A stretch of 64,000 nt of DNA, taken from the NCBI GenBank assembly GCA_028532985.1, contig JANCIK010000001.1, positions 4,712,001 to 4,776,000 on the forward strand, written 5' to 3'. The notes under the pieces were generated by a model. That model saw only the letters and a list, made by a program, of their open reading frames with translations. It had not been told where the DNA came from and did not search any database. This stretch comes from Stropharia rugosoannulata (Eukaryota; Basidiomycota; Agaricomycetes; Agaricales; Strophariaceae). Shown piece after piece: positions 44,010 to 56,509 of this stretch (the stretch's first letter is position 1; each line of letters opens with the position of its first letter). The translations under genes and the position numbers were made by a program.

Positions 44010-45874
44010 AACGGTTAGAGATCTGTATTATTATTATCTATCATCCATGTTCTTGGGCAATACATACTATTCTGGGTCTCGTCTAACAGAAGGTTACCTG
44101 AATGTCTTCCCAAGTTACTTTGACAGTTTCTCACTGTGTGCTTCGACCATAGGGTACTCCTTCTGAATATTGTGACTTTAAAGTAATTTAAGTAGATGGT
44201 ACCTCGCTCTTGACGAATATAAACGAAGGGTTCTCAAGAAGAGAAAAAATCGCAAGCGATGAAGCGAATGTTTGCATGGATTAGAGCGCTATTCACATCA
44301 ACTGTCTCTGTATTATATTGAAGTAGGCAGCGTGCCTCATCGGCTCAGAAGGTGTACGCCAATGCAGCTATTTTCCTTCTAGAAAACGCCTCCAATTGAA
44401 TCCCGTGGATATGATACTGCACCCATTATATTTCGGCTCCGGTATCTAGCCGGTATCGTTTGTTTTCAACGTTATCTCAGCTATGCCGATGCGTTTAACA
44501 AACTCAGCGAAAAAAAATGAGGCAGTCTACCAACTTGGCAAGTCGGATGCAAATCATTCCGTATTGAAATTAAGATGCCTTCGGTAGTCTTCACACCTGG
44601 TCTTCTTTTCGGTCCTCCGTTGATACTTACCACTTATGTGCGCCACCCTTTCGCCACGGTAGACCCCGTTGTCGATATCCTTCGAGCTCGAGCACAGAAA
44701 ATACTATTAATATCGCAACTTCACCGGGGCTACAGAGACATGCACAAGTAATGGCCCATCGATTTGGTCACTATGTACTCTATATCTGTTAGAACTTCAG
44801 CGCTTCAGACTACGATTTTGTTTTTGTTATGTTGTAACTCGGGTGAGATAGTAGTGCGGCAGAATGGATGCAAAGTCGTGTTCGGTTAAGCGACTGCAAG
44901 GCAGAAAGCGTTTTGATTGGAAAGATGGACATTACCACTAAAGATTAGTTCAAGCTACTATGTACAAAAGAGAGAGATGGCATGTATGCAGTCCAGGTCT
45001 AAACCATTTCGAAGTCATCGTTTATAAAATCTCGGCGGGAAGAGTAACATCGCCTGGTGGCCTGACCCCACATTTTCTCATTCACGACATGTCGGGGACG
45101 AAGCAAAGTGGACTATAGATCCTTTGACGTAAACACGGAGCAACACCTGAGATGTGGAAGGGGCTTGATATAACATGTGGCGTCCCTGAGGAGCGTCAGG
45201 TGCTCTTGACATAGGAGAAATGAAAATCTGATCTCCCTTTATCAGCGAAGTTGTTTCTAAGATTAAACTTCTGAGCTTTCCAGGATTCGTCCGTTTAATT
45301 ATGAAACGTTTCCACCGTGGGTATCGTGGTAAAATCCCCCAAGTTTGGGGACCGAGCTCAGTGGAGCATGTCATAGCGAAGTCCCACCAAGTATGTTTCG
45401 GTTTGACTGTGAATTATATAAAGACTATGACAAGGTACCCATTGAGAAGTTTCCATACGACCACTTCATTGGATTTGTCCAGTTATAGTCTTCAAGTCGC
45501 ATAAATCAGTTCACGCTTTTGGTCCAAGAAAGCAGAACCCCCATGATTCCGAGGTCTACGATTTTTTCGCAATTATGTACTGCCTAAGCGCCACAGACAC
45601 GAGGCACTTTTAACGGCACCTCCGAAGTAGGCTTGGACGGAGAACGAGCTGATAATGCTTTGATGCCATAAGTCTCACAGACGGCCCGGGAAAAACAAAG
45701 ATGGCGACTAGAAGCGTGCTAGATAAAATTATGTTGGTTTTACACCATGCATTATCCATGTCCATAATTAGATTTCTACACCAATTTATAAAGAACCAAG
45801 CCGCCCTTCGCGTATGACATTCCATCCCGACGATATCCCCAGGAATCATATCTTACGTTACATACGCAGAAATA
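44010..45874. other. Intergenic region, 1.9 kb
   Basis: No confident gene. The only stretch with some coding look is the 58-codon frame at 44575-44751, listed separately. Minus-strand frames at 45078-45374 and 45610-45849 have no recognisable motif. Confidence 0.35.
44575..44751 (+). CDS. Possible small ORF, unknown function
   Basis: A 58-residue frame starting MPSVVFTPGLLFGPPLILTT, with a hydrophobic first half and a basic second half that includes RARAQKILLISQLHRGYRD. The amino acid make-up looks more protein-like than its surroundings. I recognise no family and no splice partners. It may be chance. Confidence 0.18.
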   Translation: MPSVVFTPGLLFGPPLILTTYVRHPFATVDPVVDILRARAQKILLISQLHRGYRDMHK

Positions 45875-47336
45875 ATGACCTCTTCCACTCCAGGGATTAA
45901 TGCTCTAGATATCAAAACATTGTAAGTCGTTTATTACTAAATGTAATCGCTTCCTACCATCTCTGCTAATCATGTACAGTGCTGGTCCCATGGTCAGTAT
46001 CACCGCCCGCGAATTGTGAAGCATCACCGCGTCTTACGGGTTAACGTAGCTCATTGGGTCGTTCCTTGCGTGGGGATTGTTTGGAGTGCTCTCGACCCAG
46101 ATATGTAAGTCAACGCTTATAACATCAGGTTCGGCTTAAGACTTGACGACGTTTGTAGACATGTACTGTCAGGCATTTCCAAGAGATTCCCCGGCTATCA
46201 AGGCTCTTGTATTTTTTGTATACGCCGTACAACTCAGTCAAATAATAATGTTTACAAGTAATGGCTTTCAAACCTTCTCAGAAGGCTTCGGGGACTTTTC
46301 TACGGTAGACGACATTCGAACGTGGTGGTTTTCCATCTGCATTTGCGAGGGTCTTGGTAAGCTCCCAACTAAATGTATCTGTGTGCATACTCACAACATT
46401 CTGCCAGTCGCTTGTGCCGTCCAATCATTTTACGCCTGGAGAATCTACATCATATCAGATAGGAAACTTCCCACTGCGCTAATTATGCTGGTGACTACTA
46501 TATCTTGCTTAGCCTGCTGTACATGAACACTAAAAGGAGGTCCTTCCATTCTAGATGTCGTTAATTTCCTTCGCAGCTGCAATCTGTGTCGGAGTGAGCT
46601 GTAGGGCAGAGGGTCGCTTCAGCCTGCTCTTCACCACTCCTATTTTTATCAAAGTTGGGGTACGATCGAGCGCCGTATGATCCTGATAAGCGCCTTACGT
46701 TTTATATACTATGTGTATTAGATATGGGAAGCAGGTGCAGCATTATGCGACATACTAATAGCCGGCTGCATGACATACTATGTGAGTACAAAGTAATCGA
46801 TTCTTTGATTATACTAAACCAGATATTTCTGCAGTTGAAACGACGCGTCGAGGAAGCGGGCCAATTCGAGTCTACCGCTGGCATTGTAAACAGAATAATA
46901 CGGCTGACGATTGAGACTGGCACACTTACAGGTAACGTCCTCTTTGATGTGGATAGCCTGAGATAGTTGTTGATATATCACGCTCATCTTCAAAGCTGGA
47001 GTTGCCATTACAACGCTCGCCGTGACATACATTCGCAGCCACCCGTACTACTACCTCTGCCCTCTCACAACATTCTCCGGTGTCTATGCCACGACACTCA
47101 TGGTCGTACTAAACAGCCGTATCAGGTACAGCTTCAAGTCGCACCTCACTTCATTCAAGGACTGTCAACCTACTTCTGAGTTACACTGCCGGCCTAATGC
47201 TCAACAGAGTGGTATCAAATCCGTCGACATCCATCATCAGGAAATTGTAGTCAGTGTAACGCAGCAGGAAGAGTCAAGACACGATGACCACTATTGTCAT
47301 GAAAAAGTATGTGTGAACCGACCAGATTGCTATTAA
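45875..47336 (+). CDS. DUF6534-type multi-pass membrane protein
   Basis: A family of agaricomycete membrane proteins of unknown function. About nine short exons join to a protein beginning MTSSTPGINALDIKTFAGPM. Next comes LIGSFLAWGLFGVLSTQIY, then MYCQAFPRDSPAIKALVFFV. Further hydrophobic segments follow, around ACAVQSFYAWRIYIIS, MSLISFAAAICVGVSC and IWEAGAALCDILIAGCMTYY. The conserved segment IVNRIIRLTIETGTLTAGVA and the last helix with VVLNSRIRYSF match the family pattern. I count about seven likely membrane spans, extracellular N-terminus not provable. The hydrophilic tail ends HYCHEKVCVNRPDCY at 47336, although a GTATGT donor just before the end leaves the last residues uncertain. Expression and role are unknown. 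Confidence 0.68.
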
Positions 47337-47868
47337 TCATCTCATTTGGTAAATATCTAGACGCAGAGTGAAATTTGTTGAAAATCTACAGCTCCGTCCA
47401 CACCTACAAAAGGTGATGAAAATGTTTATGAACCCACTGATGTTACTATACGAAAGTTGTTCCATTTGTTGAAGTATTGGAATGTATAATGATTAATGAA
47501 GCTTGAATTACGTATCCTTGCTATGCTCGCCTGTTTATTCCATAAGCAAGGTCGTGGAGAGGGTCCACATATGTGGCTTAGAGTCGCATCACAGAATGAA
47601 TTAGGATCAGCCGGGATCAATGTATTGGAGCACTCATACTTTTTGGTACCGCAAAGGACGGGTTAATTGATGCAGAAAGTATAGGCAGAGATTCAGTTCA
47701 AGCATTCCATACAAAAGACGGACATGCTCCTTAAGTTGACGATGAGGACATATTTTTAAAACAATTGATGGTAACAATATATGTGCGCAGTATGAAGTTG
47801 AAATTTCTAGGTATACCAATATGTAGCCTCCAAAACCCGATATTGTCCGTGGATACGCTACAATGTAT
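47337..47868. other. Intergenic region between convergent genes
   Basis: 532 AT-rich bases between the 3' ends of the membrane-protein gene and AsnRS. Nothing is called. Confidence 0.4.
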
Positions 47869-49863
47869 TTACGGAGTAGCGCGGCCCGGCCACCTAAAAT
47901 AGAACTGTGGGTCCTCAGTCATTTGGCTTGAAAAAAAATGAACGCACCTTGGGTACAGAGAACACTCGCGGACAGTATATCTGTTAGCCAGCCATGCAAG
48001 GAATCGCTTTAAAAACAGATAATGTCAGTTCCAAGATGTCCCCTGCAAAGTCTTCGCTACTTACCTCCACGCCAAGTCCATATCCACCGTGCTCACATGT
48101 GCCGTATTTACGCTGATCAGTGAACCAGTAGTAAGGAGCGGGGTCAATCCCCTCCCTCTTGTAAGCTGCGATGAGTTCCTCCATATCCGCAATTCTCATT
48201 GATCCACCAACGATCTCGCCAACGTTGGGCATGAGTAAGTCACAGCTCTCTGTGAACACAGGTCCGTCGCCGGCAGAGGAAGGAACCTTCTTCATGTAGA
48301 AAGCTTTGAGCTCAGCAGGGAACGAGTGAAGGAATATTGGTGTTCCGATGATGTCCGTCATCTGACGCTCAGCGGCTTCTGCGATGTCGTCTCCAACCTT
48401 ATGGTCTACGAGTTGTACTTGACCATCCTCTCCCTTGATGGGGTTGCCCTCCTCGTCCTCGGCGGGGTGTTGAATACCGTGTTTGTTGAGCCATGCAATG
48501 GCGTCCACATAGGACATGCGCATGAAGGGACGGGCCGGTGGGACGAAGTCGGGGTTAAGCTGCTTGACCAGGGCGGCGGATACAGGGTTGGCAAGGAGTA
48601 TATCAACAGTTTTGCAAATCTAAATTCATAGTTGCAAAATTAGTGATATTGCCAATAACTACTTTTGCAAAAGATACGTACAAACTCCTCGATGTGTGAC
48701 ATCAAATCATCGAAGGTAATGAACGCCAGTTCTCCCTCAAGGTGGGTATATTCGCTGAGGTGGCGGCGCGTATGACTGTTCTCGGCACGGAAACTCTCCT
48801 GGACGCAAAATACGTCTCCAAGACTGGGGAGACAAGTCTCGAGGTAAAGCTGTGAGCTTTGTGTCAGGAATGCGGGCTGTCCATAGTAGTCGAGCTTGAA
48901 GAGCGTGGCGCCTCCTTCAACTTGAGTTTGCACTAAGCATGGTGGGGTCACCTCGATCAGATTTTCGCCTGTCAGAGATTCGCGGAAAGCAGAAAGCAGA
49001 TATGAGCGCAGACGAAGAACAGCAGATGCTGTTTCTCCGCGCATGACGAGATGGCGCAGATCAGCTTGAATGGATGGGTCGGATTTCTCGTTCAATCTGT
49101 TGGTGAAAGCATCTTCAGCACCGGGTGCTGCACCAAGAACGCTCCAGTAGTCGACAACAAGCTCATGTCCGCCTGGAGCAGTCTTGCCCTCGGGCAGTTC
49201 TTGAAGTGTTCCAACAACTTCGATGGATGATTCAATGGTCAATGTCAACGCTTGATAAGTTTGGGCCTGCACACGACTGTCAGTAACAAAGTAGACAACT
49301 GTAATTCTGATTCAACTCACAACACGGCCAGATAGAACTGCTTGCAGATAACCCGTCCCGTCCCGAACAACAATGAAAATGATGTCTTTCTGCTGGCGGA
49401 GACGATGGACCCAGCCAAAGACGCGAACGCGCTTCGATCGAAGTTTATCGAGTTGTGCGATCTTAGCCTATTTGCAAGTTAGCTACAAAGATACAGTATC
49501 TGGTCGATATCGCACTTTTGTCGCCGCTGGAAGAGACGCATCTTCGACGAGAGCGATCTTCTTGCTCTCTTCCAACTGTTTTTCCTTCTTCTCCCTCTCG
49601 TCGTTCTTTTCCTGAGCTTCGCGCTCAGCAAGCTCTTCCTGCTTCTTCTTTTTCTTTTCAAGTCCACTCGCGTTCTTCTTTGCCTTCTTCAACGAGGACT
49701 GCGTAGGCTCATCGTATGCTTCCTCCGGCGACTTGCGGATTTGGAATGCAGCGCTTTCGCCTTGGCTGAAGATGGCGAACGCCAACGTCTGGTATGGCGC
49801 TTCTTGCGTGCCTTGACCGGTGGTATCTGAGCCGGCCGTCTCGTCGACGTAGTAGGGTGACAT
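47869..49863 (-). CDS. Asparagine--tRNA ligase, cytoplasmic
   Basis: Charges tRNA-Asn with asparagine in the cytosol (class IIb synthetase). The start, [20 protein letters not shown] at 49863, leads to the eukaryote-specific N-terminal module and a Lys/Glu-rich helical hinge ([18 protein letters not shown]). The anticodon-binding OB fold follows, with [20 protein letters not shown]. The catalytic domain holds motif 2, [20 protein letters not shown], plus [12 protein letters not shown]. Motif 3 is [16 protein letters not shown], and the protein ends [10 protein letters not shown], typical of fungal AsnRS. The ending is built from two small exons (about 47980-48007 region and 47869-47889) that are easy to miss. 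Spliced length is about 560 residues, normal for the family. It shares a 568-base divergent promoter with the peptidase gene at 50432. Confidence 0.94.
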
Positions 49864-50431
49864 GGTATAGGTATGGGCTGTAACGAAATGCCAGCGATGC
49901 TGTCCATCTTTTTCTTCTTTACTACTGACTCGATCCGTTATCTTTATCTTATCTTTCACCTCCATATAAGGACAATCGCAAGATCCTTCATTCGCTTGGC
50001 AAAGCCTCCGACGTAACGCGTAACGGTTAAACGTTAAACTTGAACTGAACTTCAATGAGCTTCATTCAAGACTAACTACGGCATAGTAAGTCCTGACTTT
50101 CCCTAACTAAGGGACAGTATAATTTATGCATTTCATTTTTCTAGCTTCCGGTTGATTATCTCCAATTTCACAGACACCAGTACATCAACGACGGCTTTTC
50201 CCATTGTTAGGTCATATGTACCAGCTGGCGTCCAGAGCATGTGCTCTGAGTCGGACCAAGGAGCAACATAAGTTACAACCTCGGCGACTTTGTTCCTTGT
50301 TTTGGACGGCGGCCAGCGCCGTTTCGGTCACGGGCCGTACAGATGATAGGAGAAATGTAATCTCCACTATTTCACCCAGACTAGTACCACGTCCCAGTCG
50401 AGGCGCATACAAGTTTATATCTAAAGTTAAT
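49864..50431. promoter_or_regulatory. Shared divergent promoter, AsnRS / proline iminopeptidase
   Basis: These 568 bases separate the two opposite start codons, so they must hold both promoters and leaders. I see no clear TATA box in either direction. The peptidase frame stays open back to 50204, discussed as a possible N-terminal extension. Confidence 0.55.
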
Positions 50432-52507
50432 ATGTCTACGAACACCTTAAACTCCGTAACCGAACATGAAACGTACACTATCAAAGGTACGCTCTCCTCG
50501 ATCAATTCCATTTTCTTTCTTAACGTGTCTGCGGTAGAGGGAATGAAAGTTACCGAACGTTTCTTCAGTGTGCCACTGGACCACGCAAACCCAGAAGGAG
50601 AGAAGATCCGTATTTTTGCGCGCCACGTAATTCCCAAATCAAAGGCCAAAACCGCGGAGGATGAAGAGAAGCTTCCTTTCGGTGCACCACGTATCATTCA
50701 TTTAATTATACTGTTTTGTTAATATCCCCAACTCCAGTGGTATACCTGCAAGGTGAGATGTCCAGCCTTTCAAAACGACGTTTCTCCAAGTTAACATAAC
50801 CTTAGGTGGTCCTGGATTTGAGATCCCCCTTCCAGGAAGCTCCGGTATTGCTGGACAAGTGCGTCTTGATCTGACTTGACTTCTACGCGAGTTCTCATTC
50901 CATACAGCTTTTTGAAAAGGGCTACCAAGTACGTTCCACATGTGGAGCATAGATCTTTATAATCAATGAATGATTTCAGATTCTTTGGTTAGACCAACGT
51001 GGAACGGGCCTGAGCACTCCATTGTCTCCCGACACACTTCCGAAGCATGTTAAAACAGATGAGGAGATTGCTACTTATCTCAAATTTTTCCGTGCCGACA
51101 GCATCGGTAAGTATAACATTGCCACGACCTGTTTTCCTACACTGATATCTTTGGATCATAGTAAAAGACTGCGAACTGATTCGTCGTGAACTCTTGGGGC
51201 ATAAACAATCACCCGAAGACCAGAAATGGACTTTGATGGGGCAGAGCTTTGGCGGGTTTTGTGCAATCACCTACCTGTCTTTTCATAGTGACGGCCTTAA
51301 GGAAGTGTTCACTACAGGCGGATTGGCCCCTCTAATCGACCAACCAGACATTGTCTACGAAGCCCTCATCCGTGAGTCATCTTACCTCGACATTCTGTCC
51401 CTTAATTCACGCACACCGAAATAGGTCAAGTAATCAAGAGAAATGACGTGTATTATAAGAAATATCCTCAGGATATCAAGCGGGTACGGACATTTCTGAT
51501 AATAAGGAGACGGTAAATTTAGGTATGCCCTCACCCAGGTACGCGATATCCTGGCGTATTTGGAGACAAACGAGGTGACACTACCAACTGGCGGACGCCT
51601 GACTCCGAGCCGATGGCAACAATTAGGAATGAGATTTGGCGCGCACGGTGAGCCCTTTTCTTGAAGATGATTCTAACCGACAGCTAACCCAGGATGCCAG
51701 GCGGGATCGACGTAATCCATCGTAAGTCTCCCGAGTCCTTGTTTCCCATCTCATGCACATGTATATGAATATATCATTCCAGAAATTATTTTCCGAGCTG
51801 CCAACGAGCTTGAACTATTCGGGAAGCTCTCGTACAAGCTATTACAAATTGTGGAGCACGAACAGCCTTTCGATGGGAACCCTCTGTACGCCATCCTCCA
51901 TGAGCCTGCTTATTGCCAAGGGTCAGTGCTTTAGTGATTATAAAGCAATACACCAAGAAATACTAATGCTCCCACTGCAGAAAGGCAGCGAATTGGTCTG
52001 CATCGCGCATTCTGGAGAACTTTAGTCAGTTCTCGTGGACACAGGTACGCACACAGGGTGAGGATGTGCCGGTGTACTTCACGGGGGAGATGGTGCGTTC
52101 CCTCCTCTTTCTGGTGCTCGCTCAGTGACAAACTTGAGACTAGATATTCCCTGATATGTTCGATAATTACGCCAATCTACGCCCATGGAAGGGTGCTGCC
52201 GAAATCTTAGCCCGGGACAGCTCCTGGGGACCCCTCTATGATCTTGATCAGCTGGCAAAGAACGAAGTGCCAGTGTCTGCTGTGACGTATGTCGTCTCTT
52301 ATGTGTATTTCAAACATGGAAAACTAACGGCTGCGCAGATATTTCAACGACATGTACGTTGAATTCGGCTTTGCACAGGATACTGCGACCAAGATCCAGA
52401 ACACCGAACAATACATCACGAACCAGCTGATGCATGACGGAACCCGGGAGGACGCCGGTGATGTGATGAAGAAGATATTTAAGATGTCTAAAAGAGAGTT
52501 CGATTGA
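50432..52507 (+). CDS. Proline iminopeptidase-like alpha/beta hydrolase (S33)
   Basis: Removes N-terminal proline or similar residues from peptides. The start MSTNTLNSVTEHETYTIK is joined across an intron to EGMKVTERFFSVPLDHANPE and IRIFARHVIP. About ten introns follow. The hydrolase core is clear: VVYLQGGPGFEIPLPGSSG (oxyanion HGGP-like loop), ILWLDQRGTGLSTPL and the nucleophile elbow MGQSFGGFCAITYLS with Ser near 51247. The family segment GNPLYAILHEPAYCQG is present. The C-terminal part has EDVPVYFTGEM, YFNDMYVEFGFAQDTA and QLMHDGTRED, the last likely supplying the catalytic His. It ends KMSKREFD. No signal peptide follows the chosen Met, so cytosolic location is likely. Specificity for proline is inferred from family resemblance only. 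Confidence 0.88.
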
Positions 52508-52698
52508 ATTCACGGCAACAACTGTTAGTGTGTACTACCCATGTAGCTTGAATAAATATTTATCAAATAAAAGACGTTGAAAAGCAGGTTGAAAATACAT
52601 AATAATAATAAATATATGTGCAGAGTCAAAGCTTGGGTTCTTGTCCGCCACTTTGTGTACGGAAAAATACTATTCATCCGTTACGCATGCTAGCCACA

Positions 52699-53913
52699 CT
52701 ATCCGGATAATGTGATGCTGCTTGCGTTCTTTGTCTGGGCCTCTGCATCTTCCTGGATGGAATCATTGGCCTGCCCTTCTTGACGGGGTTGAGCTTCGGT
52801 AAGCTCTACCTGTATATCTTGTCCCTTCTTGTCATCCACCCAGCGCCAGTCGCCCCAAAACCCTGTCCCAAAGATCTGGCAAGTTTTGCATGCGATAATT
52901 ATAATAACAGCCAACCACTCGGGGAGAACGTGAAGCAGGTAGAAGACGTATTTGGCACGCTTGCTATTGAGTGAACTCGGCGAAGTCAACGAGTCTACCC
53001 TGTTTTGCAACACGAACAATCGGTAAGTCGCCACGATAATCTACAATTAGGGTGGAAATTGTGAGGGGAATAGCACTATAAATCATAACCAGAGAGGTTA
53101 CATACCACAAGGATCGATAAGATCGAGCATATTGATAAACCAGTAGAGGATATCCGCCCTCGTCGCATATTGCGTAGAGAGTAAGCGAAGAGAACAGTAG
53201 CCACAGTCAAGACCAAAGCAGTGCTGGTAAATCTGAGTAGCGTAGAGAATGGCCTATTCATCAACTGGCAAAACCTTGTGGTCTGAATTGCACGCACCTG
53301 AACAGAGCAACTGTTTCTGCCTTGTACATGTTGGTGAGACTCTTTCCATACGTAAAGTGAGTCACCAGCGCGGCAAATATTGCCATCAGGAACTCGAAGC
53401 TAAGCAGGCCAAAAAGAATCCTGACTCTTCGTCTCTCTAGGGGCTGGTCAGGTGTTTCGGGCGGCGGAGGTCCCAATAGACAGTCCTCTGTCGCTGCTGA
53501 CGGTGACTGGTAGTACGTCGCCGACCCAAAAGTAGGATTTACGAGTACACAACGAAGCAGGCTAGCTGTGTCCATTGCGATGCCGATAAACCCCATGGCC
53601 AATGAAGTCTGCGCGTAGAAAGTAAAGGCGGGATTGAACCGTAGGGACTCTTTGCTTGCTGCGACCGCGCGCAGCGTAAAGAAGACAGTGCTGTATTGAC
53701 GTCAGGTTAGGTGAACATAGTTATCAGCGCGTTGACTGACCGTTCGAGTGAGAATATTGAGCATCCAATCAACATCATGGTTCGCGAGCGCCTTTGTGTC
53801 AAACGGTAAACCACAAGGGGGAGGAGGGAAGCATAGTGGACGGCTGCGATTATAGAAGGCACAAAGTCTAACGGTAGAGGAGTACCTCCGACTGGAGCTG
53901 GGAAGCTGGCCAT
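52699..53913 (-). CDS. Multi-pass membrane protein, paralog 1
   Basis: Function unknown. The start MASFPAPVGGTPLPLDFVPS (53913) opens a protein with several hydrophobic helices, including PSIIAAVHYASLLPLVVYRL, the helix before RRRSRTMMLIG, SLAMGFIGIAMDTASLLRCV and VRILFGLLSFEFLMAIFAAL. A loop, GPPPPETPDQPLERRR, precedes one helix. A later exon gives KYVFYLLHVLPEWLAVIIII and GTGFWGDWRW, and a polar acidic tail ends at 52699. It is clearly related to the next gene (54760-55875): both share FPAPVGGTPLP, SLA-x-x-FIGIA, the GPPPP-x-TPD loop and FGTG-x-x-GDWR. About seven membrane spans are likely, so receptor- or transporter-like roles are possible. I recognise no named family. Three to four introns are needed. 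Confidence 0.72.
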
Positions 53914-54759
53914 GGGACTGTGCTAAGTGGGCAGTTGTTCGAGCTTCAGTCGGTGCGACGGTAAAAGGACATCTACGCGCTCAACCAGGTTTAAAAGCTG
54001 TACGCTGCATACTGTACCACGTAAAACCAGGAATACAATATCGTAATCGATGAATCACGCGTGCGCACTAGTAAGTTTGACGGTGCCGTTAAAGGGTGAA
54101 GTCGATCTATCCTGACGTTAACCATAAAGGGCATGTTCATGGCTTCAAACAGGCAACCTCGTCGAAACTCAAATGGCCGTTGCAATCAAGTTCAAGTTAG
54201 CGATAGTCTTTTATCTTCTTCACCTATGTAGAACGTCAGTGGCGTCTTCAGGTTGTCTTGACTCTTCAGGGATGCTTGACCCCGGGGTGCTCTGACGTGG
54301 TTTGTGATCGTAACAAAGTCCGGGCTTTAAATTGCTTGTAAGAATATAAGAATTATCGTAAGAGGGCAAGCAGAAAGCGACCGAATGGAGAGTCTCACTT
54401 CAATAATCAAGTGAGAATGAAAGAACAGAGAAATTGCAAAGAGAGAACATTTACATGCAGACGATATGGCGGCAGCTTCGGCAGGCGGCTATCACCGTTC
54501 ACTTAAAAGGTAAATAAATCTTAAAACTCAGACTCGATTCCTCCATTACTACCTTTTACATGAACAACTACGTACTACATGCCCCCGGGGCATGTATTGG
54601 AAAAGTTAAAACTACTCCAAAACAAATCAGTCCGCACTGACACATATCGAGAACAAGAGACCTAGGGACCAACTTGGGGTCGAGTTAAACGGTTTCATCC
54701 AGCCTATTTGCGCCGCCTTCGTCTCGGGCCACTAAACTGATAAATTCCCCTTTCCCTCT
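53914..54759. other. Intergenic region
   Basis: 846 bases between the two membrane-protein paralogs. It must hold the promoter of paralog 1. No other gene is seen. Confidence 0.4.
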
Positions 54760-55875
54760 CTACTTGTCGATCTCGTCCTTGTATCTCCAATCACCCCGCG
54801 GCCCCGTTCCGAAAGTCTGGCGCATGTTAAAGGCAAAAACTAACAACGCAGCCAACCATTCAGGGAGGACATGGAATATATAGAAAGCCGCCTTGGCGCT
54901 CGTGCTATTCAATGGACTAGGCGCACTTAACGAGTCGACCTTGTGGTTGACAACAGCTAACCTGTACAGCGCAACAGTCACCTATTCGAACAAAATATTA
55001 TCAGATAAATGGGGTGTCTTAACAGGAAAATTACCTGTCTACGCACCGATAGAGCAGTCATCGCCGCACATATCTTGACTCCGCGTTTAGGTATTCTCTG
55101 ACTGCGTATGGCCGGGAAAAGAAATGCTACTAGTCCAAGAGCGACTAGCGGCACCAACCCCGAGCTGATGATTCTATTGAAAGTCGTCGGTGGCAACGAG
55201 ATGGTCAGCCAAAGCCTCAGGAAAACAGAACATGTACAGAAACATGATTTCACCTGAATCTTGCTGTTGTATCCGCTTTGCTCTGGTCAGTGAGACCCTG
55301 ACTGTAGTCTGCATTGGCTATGACTCCCGTTATTATTGCCGTCAGGAATCCGATACTGATTACGCTCATAGATATCCGTATCTTTTTCCTTGTCTTTGGT
55401 TCGTCAGGCGTGTTTGGAGGTGGCGGTCCTTGAAAGCAACCCTGCGTTACTGCGGAGGGGGACTGGAAATACATTTCCGATCCGTATGTCGAATTCACCA
55501 ACAAACAGCGAAGCAAGTGGGCCGTGTCGTTTGCGATCCCAATGAAGGCTATCGCTAAAGAATTCTGTGCATAGACGGTGAGGCCATGGCTGAAGCGCAT
55601 AGAGTCACTGCGCGACTCCAGAATACGCAAAATGAAGAATATGGTGCTAATTTTGCGAGGCTCTGTCAATAATACTTTGCAAAAGAGAATGTACAGGCTT
55701 ACCGTTCGATGGAAAGGATACTCGCTCCCACCAAGAGGATGGTTCTCGAACGTCTGTTGATCCAGCGGTAGAAAACGAGGGGCAGCAGTAATCCATACAG
55801 ACCAACAGCGATTGCAGATGGGACCGTGTCTGCTGGTAGAGGCGTACCGCCAACTGGAGCTGGAAAGTCTGTCAT
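54760..55875 (-). CDS. Multi-pass membrane protein, paralog 2
   Basis: Function unknown; tandem partner of 52699-53913 on the same strand. The start ATG at 55875 reads MTDFPAPVGGTPLPADTVPS. Matching segments follow in the same order: INRRSRTILLVG, TIFFILRILESR, SLAIAFIGIANDTAHLLRCL, the loop GPPPPNTPDEPKTRKK, RISMSVISIGFLTAIITGVI, and finally FYIFHVLPEWLAALLVFAF and FGTGPRGDWRYKDEIDK. This copy lacks the long acidic C-terminal tail of paralog 1 and stops soon after GDWRYKDE. Introns fall at comparable places (for example before the FHVLPEWLA exon), which supports a recent tandem duplication. Both copies appear intact. Confidence 0.72.
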
Positions 55876-56509
55876 GTACTAGGTCGTAGCAGGCTACGAT
55901 ATTCCATGCGAGGGCATTTATATCAAACTGTTGAGCGGAAATTAAAGCACCAAGGCAGTGTCCAAGTGTAGAGTATGTATGTAGTTTCTTCCGTAAATCG
56001 GACAGCATTGCTCAGAAATCTAGCTCTATTTCAGACTTGTTGTGCTATATATCTCGTGTCGTACTCCCTTGTCGTGGGTCGAGCCCTCCAGAGAGTCATA
56101 GTCCGCAGCAAGCACTGGTATAGGCTGTGTGCATCGTTGATGCCTACCATTGCGCAGTTATTTTTCGGGAGTAACACTAATAATTACCAGCTCGCTGATA
56201 GGGTGGTGAAAGACCCTCGTGTAGACGAAGTTTGATTTGTTGTGGCCTGGAGCCTCACAGCGTAATAGTCCATGAGTTATATACCATTTGCGGCCCGACA
56301 GTGGGATAGCAATCAATCGTCTTAAATTTTCACGATGAAATCAAATGTCGCGCTTGACAGAAGCTCTCCTCGCTTTATCCATGAGCAGTTCAAGACTCTT
56401 TGAAACATGTTATAGTATTTCCATTATTCAAATATAATAAATATTAGTCAAATAATGAATGAGAAAGCAATAGAACGTCAGCTGTGATGAAAAAATATAG
56501 GTCTCCAAA
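55876..56509. other. Intergenic region
   Basis: 634 bases between the paralog 2 start and the P450 3' end. A plus-strand open stretch at 55975-56235 has no recognisable motif. Confidence 0.4.

Noticed and set aside
43768..44166. Separate 132-codon gene after panB exon 1
   Set aside because: It is out of frame with panB exon 2 (43764-44009), which carries the conserved panB C-terminus.
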